Assembly (NCBI RefSeq): GCF_022539665.2
Contig: NC_081331.1
Span: 5,180,501 to 5,244,500, forward strand
Direction: 5' to 3'
DNA from: Daphnia carinata
Taxonomy: Eukaryota; Arthropoda; Branchiopoda; Diplostraca; Daphniidae
Length of the DNA: 64,000 nt
In this document: positions 36,260 through 47,100 of the stretch, in pieces
Layout of the letters: the number at the start of each line of letters is the position of its first letter
Position numbering within the stretch: position 1 is the stretch's first letter
The notes under the pieces: model-generated
Seen by the model: the letters and a program-made list of their open reading frames with translations, nothing else
The model's database searches: none
Told to the model about the DNA's origin: nothing
Translations under genes and position numbers: made by a program

Positions 36260-37126
36260 TTAAAGTTCCAGGAAAAATATGTAACAGGCGTGCCTCCAAA
36301 AAACGAAAAGATGACGAACTGGAACACATATATAACGAGGTCTGCTGATGTCATTTGGCTGTGTGACCTGTCTCGTCAATGACATCGTCAATGAGAACGC
36401 AATACAGCGGACCGTTCTCGATTGATTTGATTTCCGCAAGTAACGCAGCGAGAGCTCCTTGAAATCCGCTTCGCTGCTCTCCAACGTGATTCGATTGCTG
36501 TATTCGCTGCCTTTATCCAACACAATAAACCCCGGCAGCAATGACAGACAGTTGGAATATAGACGGTGAAAGCAATCTATTCAACAACAACAAAAAAAGG
36601 GATAGCCTATACATGCGCTGAATACGTGCGGAATTATCGGCCGGAATAAATCGAATCAACGTAGACCCACATTTAGGCCTATGTTCACATGCGGTTTCAT
36701 CCACTGGCTGGAAAGTAGGCCACACGTTCCAACATCGTGACGGAAAGCTATCGTGTTTTCATCGAAGATGTTGTGCTAGAGGCAGCATCTTCTTGATGAA
36801 GTTAACTGCAACGTGTGTACGAGAGCGGCATAATACAACGTCCATGCTACTATGTAGTACCTCACTATCAGACACCGCCTGTCAGGATTTGCTAGATCGA
36901 TATGAACTGTAAGTCTTGGTGCGTATTTTTTCTGTCTTCCGGATAGGTCCGCGTGTGAGTTTGCGGACCAGTAGATGGCTGTTGCATCTCTGTTTTGAGC
37001 CTGGACTGGAGTCAGCAATTCCGCGGGATAATCTGTTACCTTCGTGCGGGAGTGTTGGGATTTCATAACAAAGTTACCTAAATGTCCTGATTTCGCAGTT
37101 GTATTCTGCAACATTGTCCAATTCAC
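36260..37126 (-). other. Cluster of weak minus-strand ORFs, identity unknown
   Basis: Three open stretches (37126-36776, 36725-36513, 36541-36260) are clustered in an otherwise closed region. The first contains TPVQAQNRDATAIYWSAN, which loosely resembles an FN3 B-C strand pattern. I could not link them with good splice sites, so they may be chance ORFs, a decayed gene, or misread exons of an upstream part of the 20-22 kb gene. Confidence 0.2.
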
Positions 37127-37898
37127 GTCAATTATTATATAAAGTTTTGAGGCGTAGTTGCGTTAGTAACCAAATTTAGATCACGTCTTTTCTTTTCTTC
37201 GTGCCGTTGTCATTACGTGTGACCGAGAGTCCCGTTCATTGCCTTTAGCAGTGCTTTGGTTCGTTTGCTGTAAAAGGAGATTGGCACCTAATTGTTTCCC
37301 TGTTTCCGATTAGGATAGCTCTGTTTAACATGTGCCCCTCATTTTTGGAAAATGTCCTACATTTTTTGCTGCGTTCTATGTAAACAAATTCAACCCAAAT
37401 TCTGTACTTCCTGCACAGCATTTGCGCGTTAAAGACCGGTTCTGTTTTTGGTTGTCGTTGAATGTAAGATAAAAACGGCGATTAAACAACAACCGTTGTA
37501 AACTGGCACAAGTGTAGGAAACGATGCATTATTTTTTTTTTTTTAAGGAGGGAAAAGAATTATCAAAATAAAAAAACAAGACGATATGACTTGATTGCAT
37601 TATATTGTAATATTGTTTGTGCCGTTTCTGTAAAAGATTATTTGTATGACGAGGTGCGCCGAAATGAACGACATGGTGAGGATTAAATTAGGGTTGATTC
37701 ATTCAGCCTATAGCCGTCAGAAAACGAAAACATTCCTTACAATTTGAATTGCAATAATTTACGAACATGTTAATGCGAAAGTTTGTTGTTGAATACGGCA
37801 AAGGGAAATATGAATTGGCAAGAAAAAAAAATCAAAATTAAAGACAGAAGGCTTTTGGTAGAAAGACTTGCATCGAATGGCTAATGGCCCAAACATTT
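37127..37898. other. Spacer before the tandem secreted-protein genes
   Basis: A/T-rich; nothing supported except the expected 3' UTR of the gene ending at 37899. Confidence 0.4.
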
Positions 37899-38820
37899 TT
37901 AGTTCGAACATTTGCGATTGAGCTCATCAATGGCACATTGCGGAATGGGGCCGGCCTTCGAACAAACTGGGATCGAGGTAGATACAGTGACTTCCATTAC
38001 GGTAGCTCTCCTCGTCACCGTCCAATAATTCTGGAACATTTGCCGATTTTGGGAGGCGATCGCCTGGACGTACCTCCGGTTGAATGGCAGAGAAACCGGC
38101 TTGAACGGGCCGCTACGGAAACCTGATTCAATATCTTGAGGACGATTGCCGTACATGAACACTAATTGAGGATCAGCGGCACGATCCTCTCGTGAGGGCA
38201 ATCGTGGTAACCGGGTGCTTTCAACTCTGCGTCCATTGCGACATCAAATAGAATTGTAATGCCGATATACGAATAAATAGGACTACGCATTGAATAGAAT
38301 TTTACCTTTGGACGGCACTGGGGAAAATGGCGAATTGGTGTTCCATATCCTCGTCCATTAAAATGTCCTCTTCTCGTTCTTGTTCCTTCCTACATCCACA
38401 CAGTAAACAAAATATGGTATATAGCAGAAACGTATCAATTGCTTTTTCTAAATGTTTAATGTGATGTTACATTTCAGGGTAAACTGGTGAAGGTCGTCCA
38501 GGTCTGACAAACCATGCTGGGCGACGAGAAGGCCGTTCCGGTCTTTCAATGATGGAAGTGCGAAGACTGCAAGGCGTGTCGACGTATTTCGTACAAACAA
38601 TGGTGGAAGTGCTGGTCATGTATTCCATGATGGTCGGTCGTGTTTGTCTCACAGGGAATACCAAAGAGAACGTCACCATCTCCTGTCGAGGTTCTACCGA
38701 TCCCAGATTGTAGTACGGATAACTGTTAGGCTGAAAGAAGTCGGATTCGTCCGATTCCCTGATTTCTTTGGTGGCCGTTGCAATCACGGCGATTGCGATT
38801 AGCGACAGAACCGAACGCAT
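37899..38820 (-). CDS. Small secreted protein of an unrecognised tandem family, member A
   Basis: Exons on minus 38820-38471, 38389-38306, 38226-37899; 762 nt, 253 residues. All introns are phase 2. The signal peptide is MRSVLSLIAIAVIATATKE. Two copies of a module occur: TIMEYMTSTSTIVC near the end of exon 1 and TVMEVTVSTSIPVC in the last exon, each followed by a second Cys (C-x7-C, then C-x8-C with IPQC). Exon 2 is acidic and ends FAIFPSAVQR; exon 3 opens with the family block RAADPQL...ESGFR. No known domain is recognised. It is the first of three tandem same-strand paralogues. Confidence 0.82.
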
Positions 38821-38911
38821 TTTATTTATTTTTTTTAGGAATCACGAATTAAATAAAAAGGAAAACGGGCAGCTCGGAGAGTAGTTGAACCAGGAAATCT
38901 CTTCAACAAAC

Positions 38912-38949
38912 GACTACTGAACTTGAAGCATTACGGCTGCCTTTTTATA
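38912..38949 (-). promoter_or_regulatory. TATA box and TCAGT initiator of member A
   Basis: On minus, TATAAAAAG (38949-38941) with TTCAGTAG (about 38920) some 31 bp downstream, and the ATG about 95 bp further on. Confidence 0.6.
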
Positions 38950-39985
38950 AGAACGGGTTGGTTAATTCTAGTCTTAGTGAAAAAAAATCCAAGACCAGCT
39001 TGCAAACTGGTTTGCTCGAAAGAGTTCAACGTCTTTCCAAGCCCTTTAAACTTCAAAGCACACTCCTGAAATATAACTAAAAATGGGAGTAAATACCGTA
39101 TACTATGTTGATCGCTTGATCCTTAAAAAAACAAAAACAAAAAAAAAACACTATACAGTAAACATATATTTGGCATGATCATTTGTTTACGTTGTTATTT
39201 GACTATTCAGGAGGCTTGGGATTCTTTTTTTGAAGTGCGTGGAGTTGTCGGTCAAAGCGTGTTCAACCTAAGAACCGGATTCTGTTATTGGAATTTTTTT
39301 TGCTGGAAGCTCTGAAGCTATTTATCGGCGTTTTAAAATGGAATTTCAAAGGAAAATTAACTCGGCCAAATTTGATTTCCGATAAATTGGCAATGCCATG
39401 TAGCTAGTCATACGTGTGTATTACAAGAATTGCACTAATTTCGTGGAGTTAACAAAAAAAAACAAACAATTGAACTAGAATGCATTCTTCGAAAACTGAT
39501 CTAAAACAATGTGTCAATAAAACTTGCCAATAAATTGTCGTAAAATGTTTTTTTTATACGGTAATGTATGACCCGTTAATTATTTTTTTTGCTTTATTCG
39601 ATGACCGTGTCACCTATGTCACAGTCGCATTTGAATTCGTGATAAAGCGCATTATATCTTTCTTAGTATTACTGAACTAAACAGATATCGGCTATCTGCA
39701 GTGTCTTATACTCAAGAAAATGCGCGTATATTCTTGTAATACGTGAACGGAATAAGGAACTTTAATGCTGAACTTGAATAACAGTATGTATTTTTTCCGA
39801 AAAATGTTCCCCAAATTCCAAACCAGCTGCTTGATCGGCGATTGACAAATACCAGATGTAAATGAAAAGAAACAACAAGAAAGACGGGACCTTCTTTTTC
39901 TTCACAGAAAGCGCTGTGAGAAGTCAAATGTTTCCTGTTTCAGTGCGAAACAGTTGATAACCAGTTAAATATTAAATACAATTCA
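38950..39985. other. Spacer between members A and B
   Basis: About 1 kb, A/T-rich, with no supported gene; it holds the upstream DNA of member A and the 3' UTR of member B. Confidence 0.45.
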
Positions 39986-40889
39986 TCATTCCCAGCACCT
40001 CCGAAGGGGATTTTCCGGTGGACATTGCGGGATTGTACCAGTTGTTGAACATGCCGGCGTCGATGTGGATATAGCAATTTCAAAGACGGTTGTTTTCCTT
40101 GTGACTGTCCACAAATTTTGCAGAAACACCTGACGCTGGGCGTTGTTCAATTGTGGATATTGTTTGTTGAATGACGTGGCATCAGAACTGTAATCGTCAC
40201 TGCGAAAACCTGTTTCTCCGTCCCGAGCTTTTGGGTTGTAATATTTCGAAGCTACTAAGAACAGCTGCGGATCGGCGGCACGGACCTCTCTTGTTGGCAA
40301 TGCTGTAGTCTCGAATCTGGATTCATTAGAAAATTAAAGTGTTTTTTAAACAACTTACTTTGATATAAAACACGTAACGTTTTTGAATCACCTTTGAACA
40401 ACAGAGGGGAAAATGGGGAACTGCTCGTCGTAATTATCTCCGTCTAACACGAAACTGAGCATCTCGTCTTGCCTTCCTGTTCCAGCACTGAATTAAAGAA
40501 ATAAGCATAAACTTATTTTTTGGATATTGAAATTAACTGAATACAATTTTCAAAAAATACTTTTTGTTTGGTGCCATTGACGGTCGGCTGCTACGCCATG
40601 GTCGTTGAGTTCTCCGGCGATTATTGCATCGATTATTCACTGATTTCGTGCAATAAATAGTTGAAGTTGACGTCAATGTTTCGAGGACCGTTATCCGCGA
40701 AGGGAAAGCCATTGCAGGAATAACGAACGACATTGTCAGCATCTCTTGTCGAACACCTTCGGCGCTCGACTCGGGCTCGTTGTGCGCATAATTTTTGAAC
40801 GGATAAAAACTGATCGCTTGTGACACCTTTTGTTTGGCAGCAGCGTTCACATACACTACGATCACCAATAACAAGAATTGCAAACGCAT
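39986..40889 (-). CDS. Small secreted protein of the tandem family, member B
   Basis: Exons on minus 40889-40561, 40487-40392, 40316-39986; 756 nt, 251 residues, introns phase 2 as in member A. Signal peptide MRLQFLLLVIVVYVNAAA, chosen over an upstream in-frame non-ATG start. Modules are TVLETLTSTSTIYC (exon 1) and TVFEIAISTSTPAC (exon 3), followed by CTKSVNNRC and GTIPQC. Shared blocks are FPIFPSVVQR at the exon 2 end and RAADPQL in exon 3. The stretch after RAADPQL differs from A and C (ASKYYNPKARDGE instead of the xGRQPxDIE type), so it is the most divergent there. Function unknown. Confidence 0.82.
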
Positions 40890-40982
40890 TTTTTGAAAAC
40901 AATGTTGAAGATCCGCTCTGTTTGGATGGTAAACTAGTGATCTAGCTATTGAGGAAGACTGTCGAACCAACGCCATTCGATG

Positions 40983-40995
40983 TCCGTTTTTATGC
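40983..40995 (-). promoter_or_regulatory. TATA-like box of member B
   Basis: On minus, GCATAAAAACGGACATCG; the AAAAACGGACAT word is identical in the member C promoter, where the box is TATAAAAAC. Confidence 0.5.
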
Positions 40996-42748
40996 AAATG
41001 GTTCCGTCCGTTTGTAAACCAGTTTCGACTGTATCCGTCAAACTATTCCACTGGAAGTCAAATGGTTTTTAGCTATGAGATATTACGTTCCTGCATTCCC
41101 TTATCCGTGCAGAGCAAATACATGGAACAACGACAAGAATCTCGTTCAATGTTTTGTAAAACTGGATTTTTTCTTTCGTTTCTTTTTTTTTTTCTTTTCA
41201 AGGGTACATTGGCATCTCCCTACTAGCAGACAAGTTTTTTATTTTAATTTTTGTCATTTGCCGAAAGCGGTTAATATCTTCCAACGTCTAATGATAAATT
41301 TGTTTAACGTCGGTCACGGTCATTTTCCACCAGCATATTTGTATTTCCACAAAAGTTTGTCATTGCCCATTGGCCTTTTTATTTTTTTACAGTTCTGTCG
41401 TCGACCCTTTTGATATGACGTTGCGTGACTGAAAATCAAATGTCACGCAATGGACACACTAATCGGAATAGCTAAGTACGATGGATAAGTATGAGAATTC
41501 AATGTTTTTTCCGAGTGCCGTGTGGCATTTTGATGTGCTTCCTTATCGATTGGTTGACTTGAAAGCCCTCCCCCCCCCCCAAAAAAAAAAAATACTTAGA
41601 CTTTGTGTATCCTAATACATGAGAAAATGTAATGTTATTTTTTCAGTGGAACACAAAGTTTGAACGTAATAGTGTTGACCTGGAATTTCTTTGTGCCAAG
41701 GGAACAATAAACGCAGCCAGGATCCTCCGTTACATTGTACGAAATGTTTATCGTTTCACTTCGTTGATATTGCGCAGACATCAGCTCGTAATAGCGTTGA
41801 CGTGGACAAACGGTGACATGGTCGCGACAGTTACGGGGGCGTAAGATGATTTGCTCAATGGCAAGGCGTGGAAGTAAAGGCTAGGTAGGATATTACAGTT
41901 AAAGAAAAAAAAAAGAAAGAAAGCGGCCATGATGGATTTTTGATGCCCCTTCCTCCTCTTCCGATTCGCTGATGAATTTTCCCACCTAAAAAAGATGTAG
42001 CTTTTCGAAACTGTCGAAACAAAAAGGTAAGACAAACAAAGAAATGCCGATGGGTTAAAGATAAAAAACAATCACTTGGGGCAATGAACAGGTAGGGCGT
42101 AAATCCAGCAACCGCCGGGAATGCTTGCGACTACATGCCGTTCACTCTAAAAACTTGTTTGATAGTTGTACCTTCTCATTGCCACGTACTCACGTTTAAT
42201 AACTTTAATAGGTTCTAAATAAACTAAAATATCTACAATAAACATTGCACATTTTAGTCTAAATAAAATCAACACTCTTTCAAAACAACCTCTGTTATAA
42301 TGACAGTTGCTAAACCCAATCGAGCACTGCATTAAAAAAAAATAAATCGTCAATAGCCGAACTCTGAAATACGGTTATATCCCTCCCCTTGCAATTCGTT
42401 TCTCTGTGTTCGATTCCCGCGCTGTCCCAATTTTCGTGACCTCCATACCCCTCCCGGCACGCCCTCACGCTCTGCCCATCATTCGTTTCCACGTCTATAG
42501 TTTCGCAACCTGTTGCTTCTCCACATCATTCTGGATTCATCTTCATAGCGTAGGATGGAGAACAACAACGCTCAACAACTACTCCCACACCATGTTATAA
42601 ACAGATCAAAACATAGCAGGATTACTTTCGTTTTAATTATTCAATTCTGGTGGATTACAATAAGTTACAGATGAAATGATGGCACGTTATTGGGTAAGCA
42701 GTAAACACGTCTGGTGATGTTTCCTTTTTTCCTCCAGAAAACAAAAAT
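40996..42748. other. Spacer between members B and C
   Basis: A/T-rich with poly-T, poly-C and poly-A runs (about 41570-41591). No supported gene. Confidence 0.45.
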
Positions 42749-44025
42749 CTAAGAGCTCTCTTTGTCTTGCTCATTCTTCTTGTCAATCGTTTTCTTCTTC
42801 TCCACTGGACATTGCGGAATTCGGCCAGGTTCCGAACATGTCGGAGTCACAGTGGAAATAGCAAGTTCGAAGACAGTTGACCTTCTTGTCACCGTGAAAA
42901 ATTGTTGCAAGAATTGGCGCTGCAGACCACCAGCAGGTTCCACGTATCTCCTGTTCGTTGGCGGAGCGGGTTTTAAATAGCGCCTGCTGAAAGGCAACGT
43001 AACGGGATTATAGGGACCGTCGTAGAAAGCAGACTCGATGTCTTCTGGTTGTCTGCCGTACACCAACATCAGCTGTGGATCAGCAACGCGAGCTCCTCGA
43101 GATGGAAGTTCTTGTAGGACGGTAGGCTCGACTCTGATAATTCGAAAAAGACCAATGCACATTGGGAACGTCCGAGTTGCATAGAATATTATTTACTCTT
43201 GAACGACAGAGGGAGATACATTGGGAAACTGTTGTTCGTTCGCGTTGAAAGCCTCGTCAAGGAGATCGTGAATTTCTGCTTCTGAAAGGAACCTGTTATG
43301 CAATCAAGAAACATAATGGTGAGTAAAGAAGACGTTTAAATAAAGGCCACTAAGCCAAAGACTCATTAATCGTGATACGTTATGTTAGCAAAAAGAGTAT
43401 TACACTTCGAGGGCTGTGTGTTTGATAGATTGCACCGATTGAATTGGTTTCTTTACCCTTTTGAAAAAAAAGGAAAAAAAATGGACAAACATTACATCTA
43501 GTGTAACTAGTAACTGGTAATTATCATTGGCCTTTAATTATTACCCTTCTTGTTCTGTGGCCTTTTTATCTTCGTCAACTGTTATGCTATGAGAAGTTAA
43601 AGAAGGACAAATTTATAGTACAACCGTCTGATGCTGAAAACAGAACATGTTTACGTTGAAATTATGGAAGGAGATTGAGCCACTGGTCGCATTGGCCGTG
43701 ATGGAAGTCGGCTTGGCCTTTGGCGAATCGAACAGGGAACAGCAACTGATTTCGTGCAGGTGATGGTCGATGTTGATGTCGTCATTTCCATGACAGTTCT
43801 ACGAGTTGGAATGGTGAACTGCTGCGACACTGTCGATACTACGATCTTTGTTTCCGTCACTGTTTCTCTCGAAGGCAAAATGAACGACATGGTCATCAAT
43901 TGCCGAAGTGATTCCATGTCACGCGAGTGATATTTGTGCACGTTTTGGTTATCATTTGTTTGCGTCTCCTTGTCTGCAATGACGTAAGTCACGAAGACAA
44001 TGAATAAAGAAAATGCTAATCGCAT
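42749..44025 (-). CDS. Small secreted protein of the tandem family, member C
   Basis: Exons on minus 44025-43655, 43586-43545, 43292-43197, 43133-42749; 894 nt, 297 residues. The signal peptide is MRLAFSLFIVFVTYVIA; an in-frame start at 44052 would add nine residues. It has one extra 42-nt exon relative to A and B, and all introns are phase 2. Modules are TVMEMTTSTSTITC and TVFELAISTVTPTC, plus a decayed third (TVTETKIVVST) just upstream in exon 1 without its Cys, showing local duplication. Shared blocks are SPSVVQE, RVADPQL and ESAFY. The C-terminus is a Lys/Asp/Glu-rich tail absent from A and B. Function unknown. Confidence 0.82.
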
Positions 44026-44090
44026 TTTGAACGGTATAAGAAGGAAGCTCAAGTTGGTAAAAATTTGATGTTGTCGCCTCCTTTACAACA

Positions 44091-44129
44091 GACTGATGCA
44101 CTCACGGGTATGACATGTCCGTTTTTATA
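44091..44129 (-). promoter_or_regulatory. TATA box and TCAGTC initiator of member C
   Basis: On minus, TATAAAAACGGACAT beginning at 44129 and TCAGTC at 44096-44091, about 34 bp apart; the ATG follows about 65 bp later. Confidence 0.65.
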
Positions 44130-47100
44130 CAGGCGATCCGTTTTGTTCACAAACAAGTTTTGATTTCTGGTACATCCAAAAAGCTTCTCTAGTAGGGTAG
44201 CTTTGAATCCCATTTTCTCGAGACGCTGTCCCACTCGTATTATGGTTTACATACATTTTTCGAATTCGGAATCAGGGCTTTGGTTCCTTAAAAAACCTGT
44301 TTCGATAGCGCATTTAATCGTTTACAAACCAACAAAAGGAGCAGCTAAAAAGACAATAGAATTTGGCTTGAAAGTTCACCTTTCTCTACTGCCCTGCTTG
44401 AACAATTGGGACAAATTCAAAACGAGAATTAAATGATAAGGAAACGTAAGATATTTTTGTCTCTCTGTTTTTTGGCACTTAAATTTCAATGGAGTCCAGC
44501 ACATCCTTTATCATGGCGTAATACTGATAAAAATTGAATCGATAAACCAGTTTGCTGACAGCTTGTGACATTCGGGGCATGTCCGCAGGCTCCGACGTAT
44601 CTTACCATTCACGAATGAACATAGACGGGAGAGACGATGCTGAATGGGCCGGCGTGCAATCGGCCTCCTCTTTTGGTTGTGTGCATCGTAAAATGCGGGG
44701 CATAATCTAATGGTAACTATAAATCCAAAATTCTCGTTTACTTGTGATTGCGGGCATTCATTGTATTGCTCGTAAAGTTTGTCCCCCAGATGTGTCGTTA
44801 CACGATTGTAAGTTTCATATGCTAACATTGACAGCATGTATAAACGAACAGTCCATCGATTATGACAGTCCTGAGTATCTAGAAGAGTTACAGCTATCGT
44901 TATATCTATTGAATAGTATACGTAACGCACTGCTGTGTTTGCCACGTCAGCAGTTCCCGAGAAAAAGATATTGGCTGGCATGTTTGGGCTTTCTGTAATG
45001 TTGCCTTTGTTCGAACACTGCAATGAAAGAAGTTGGATAGCACGAAAAACTACCTAACAAACTTTCGCTACCAAGATGGATGTCAGTAACCATCAATCCC
45101 AACTGAGTTCATCTTGTGGATTTAGTTGGTTAGCGGTGCGTTATCAAAACCGTAGGGAGGCAAATAAATAGGACTGTAAACTTCTTATCGGTAAACAGGA
45201 ATCATCGTACGAAAGAATCCGAAAAAAGGAACTAAAAAAACAGTTCTGTATGACTCGGAAGTTCTACACCCGACGAGTAGCAGTGGCCTACTTGTAAATC
45301 GCCACAGTTTTTGTGTTACTGTACCTACGAGTTCGTAAGAGAACGATGGGCGAAAGTTCTAAGTTGCACAATGTGTATTTCTTCCAACGTGTTCTAAGTA
45401 AAGAATATCCCATTTTTGCACTTGTCATTCAATGTCACCTTCGTTCGTGTTGACGTTTGTATCACAATCCCGCAATGTTGGGGGTGGAGCAATAGTGATG
45501 ACAGCTTCGTTGATGGGGATGCGCAATTGTGCTGAGTATAGCCATAAACAGATCAAAACAAAACAGAACAAAGAGTTACGTACTCATTTTCAATAAGAAT
45601 TTTGTGTAAGGATTTAGCGCATTATCTATAACTCCTCCGTTCAAGCACAAGTGTAATTTGAAACGTCTGCCAAATTGTTCTCTGAAAATCTTTGATTCCA
45701 AATCAGATTAGCAAGGTGTTATGAAGGCAGTCTGACTGTAGTTTGACTCTGTCCCCACTGAAAACTGTTCCAGTTGTTTCGTTGTCAAGTGCTCCAATAA
45801 TGAGAAAAAGATACAACCAGCTTCAGTTCATTGAGGCCGTTAAATAAATAAGAATTTTTTTCTTACAGAGATGGACTTGTGCTCTCACATTGACCCTCTT
45901 CTTGCTCATTTAGAAAGCCAGCCTTGGCATTTGACACTGCTAAGGGGAGTGAAAGCCCATGCGCTGGCTATGAAATCTGTCAGGAAAAATGTAAATATTC
46001 TATGATTTAATACGAAAATGTTCAATGATCCTTCAGTCATTTCTTAAAGTATCCTATACATCTACGTGATCCATATTAATGGGTCACGTCCGCTCCTTAT
46101 TTGAAATCCCATCATAAATAAAAAGCTCGGTGCTCTTCCGGGTTGTCATAGACGAGGAGGGCCAACGGCCTCTTTGTTTTTTGGAACTCCAAATAAACTA
46201 GCTCGTCGCATTACCCATATTTGTCTACTTGTTGGGCAACCGCAAACCGTATATGGATTTGCAAGTCTGTTCAACAGTGAATTTAAGTTAGCCATTCTGT
46301 CTTAGTAGTGAGTCATGGCCACCACAATTCAGGTCTCTTTAGATATTATTCACGAAAAATGCCGTTACCACTGTCGACCATACACGATTGGATTAATTAA
46401 CTAGGGCCTTGCAGAAAATTGTTGGATGGTAGGGATTTTAATAGTTTGCGTGAAAACGATTAACGAAGCGTTAAGGTAAGAGTTACTTTAATCAATTCAT
46501 CATTTGGAAAACCTGAGAATTCGTGAAAAAGAAACGTGATTACAGTGACGACCTCTACGATAGATGGCGGCTGTTTGTTAACGCTAGAACTTTTTTAAAA
46601 GCATTTTTTAATGCTGGAAAAAAAGCAGGTCGCTTAACTCGATCCCAAGAGCCTCACCGAAAAAAACAAATAGATCGCAAGTTGAACGATGACGATAAAC
46701 TTCAATCATCGATCACGCTCCGTGAATTTGAATAGGAAGAATCCCGACAAAGCAATGAAAAAATAATAACTACCCTGCACCGGTAATATCATTTCAAGTT
46801 TCATTCCTGAAGCGTTCATCAGTCACTGAAGTGCCGCGGTGTGTCCGTTTCAACTCTTGCTATCATAAAACTTTTTTGCCCGCAACGCCATATAGTGGTG
46901 CAGCATCGTAAAGAAGGCGGATGAATATTGAAACGACGCCATCATCCAGAACCGCAGCTGGGTGGAGAGCTTCACGATGGACTTGTAATCAATAATAACA
47001 ATAATACAAGAACAGCCCCAACTATTGGCAACCGGACCGTGAACGACTGACTATAGAAGAAACGATAACTATGATATAGCGAGTTTCATTATATCAACTT

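Noticed and set aside
44511-45023. 170-codon minus-strand ORF
   Set aside because: Begins with TTG, has no recognisable motif and no similarity to the tandem family; probably chance.
46523-46735. Lys/Arg-rich 70-codon plus-strand ORF
   Set aside because: Starts with GTG, low-complexity composition, no splice or promoter support.
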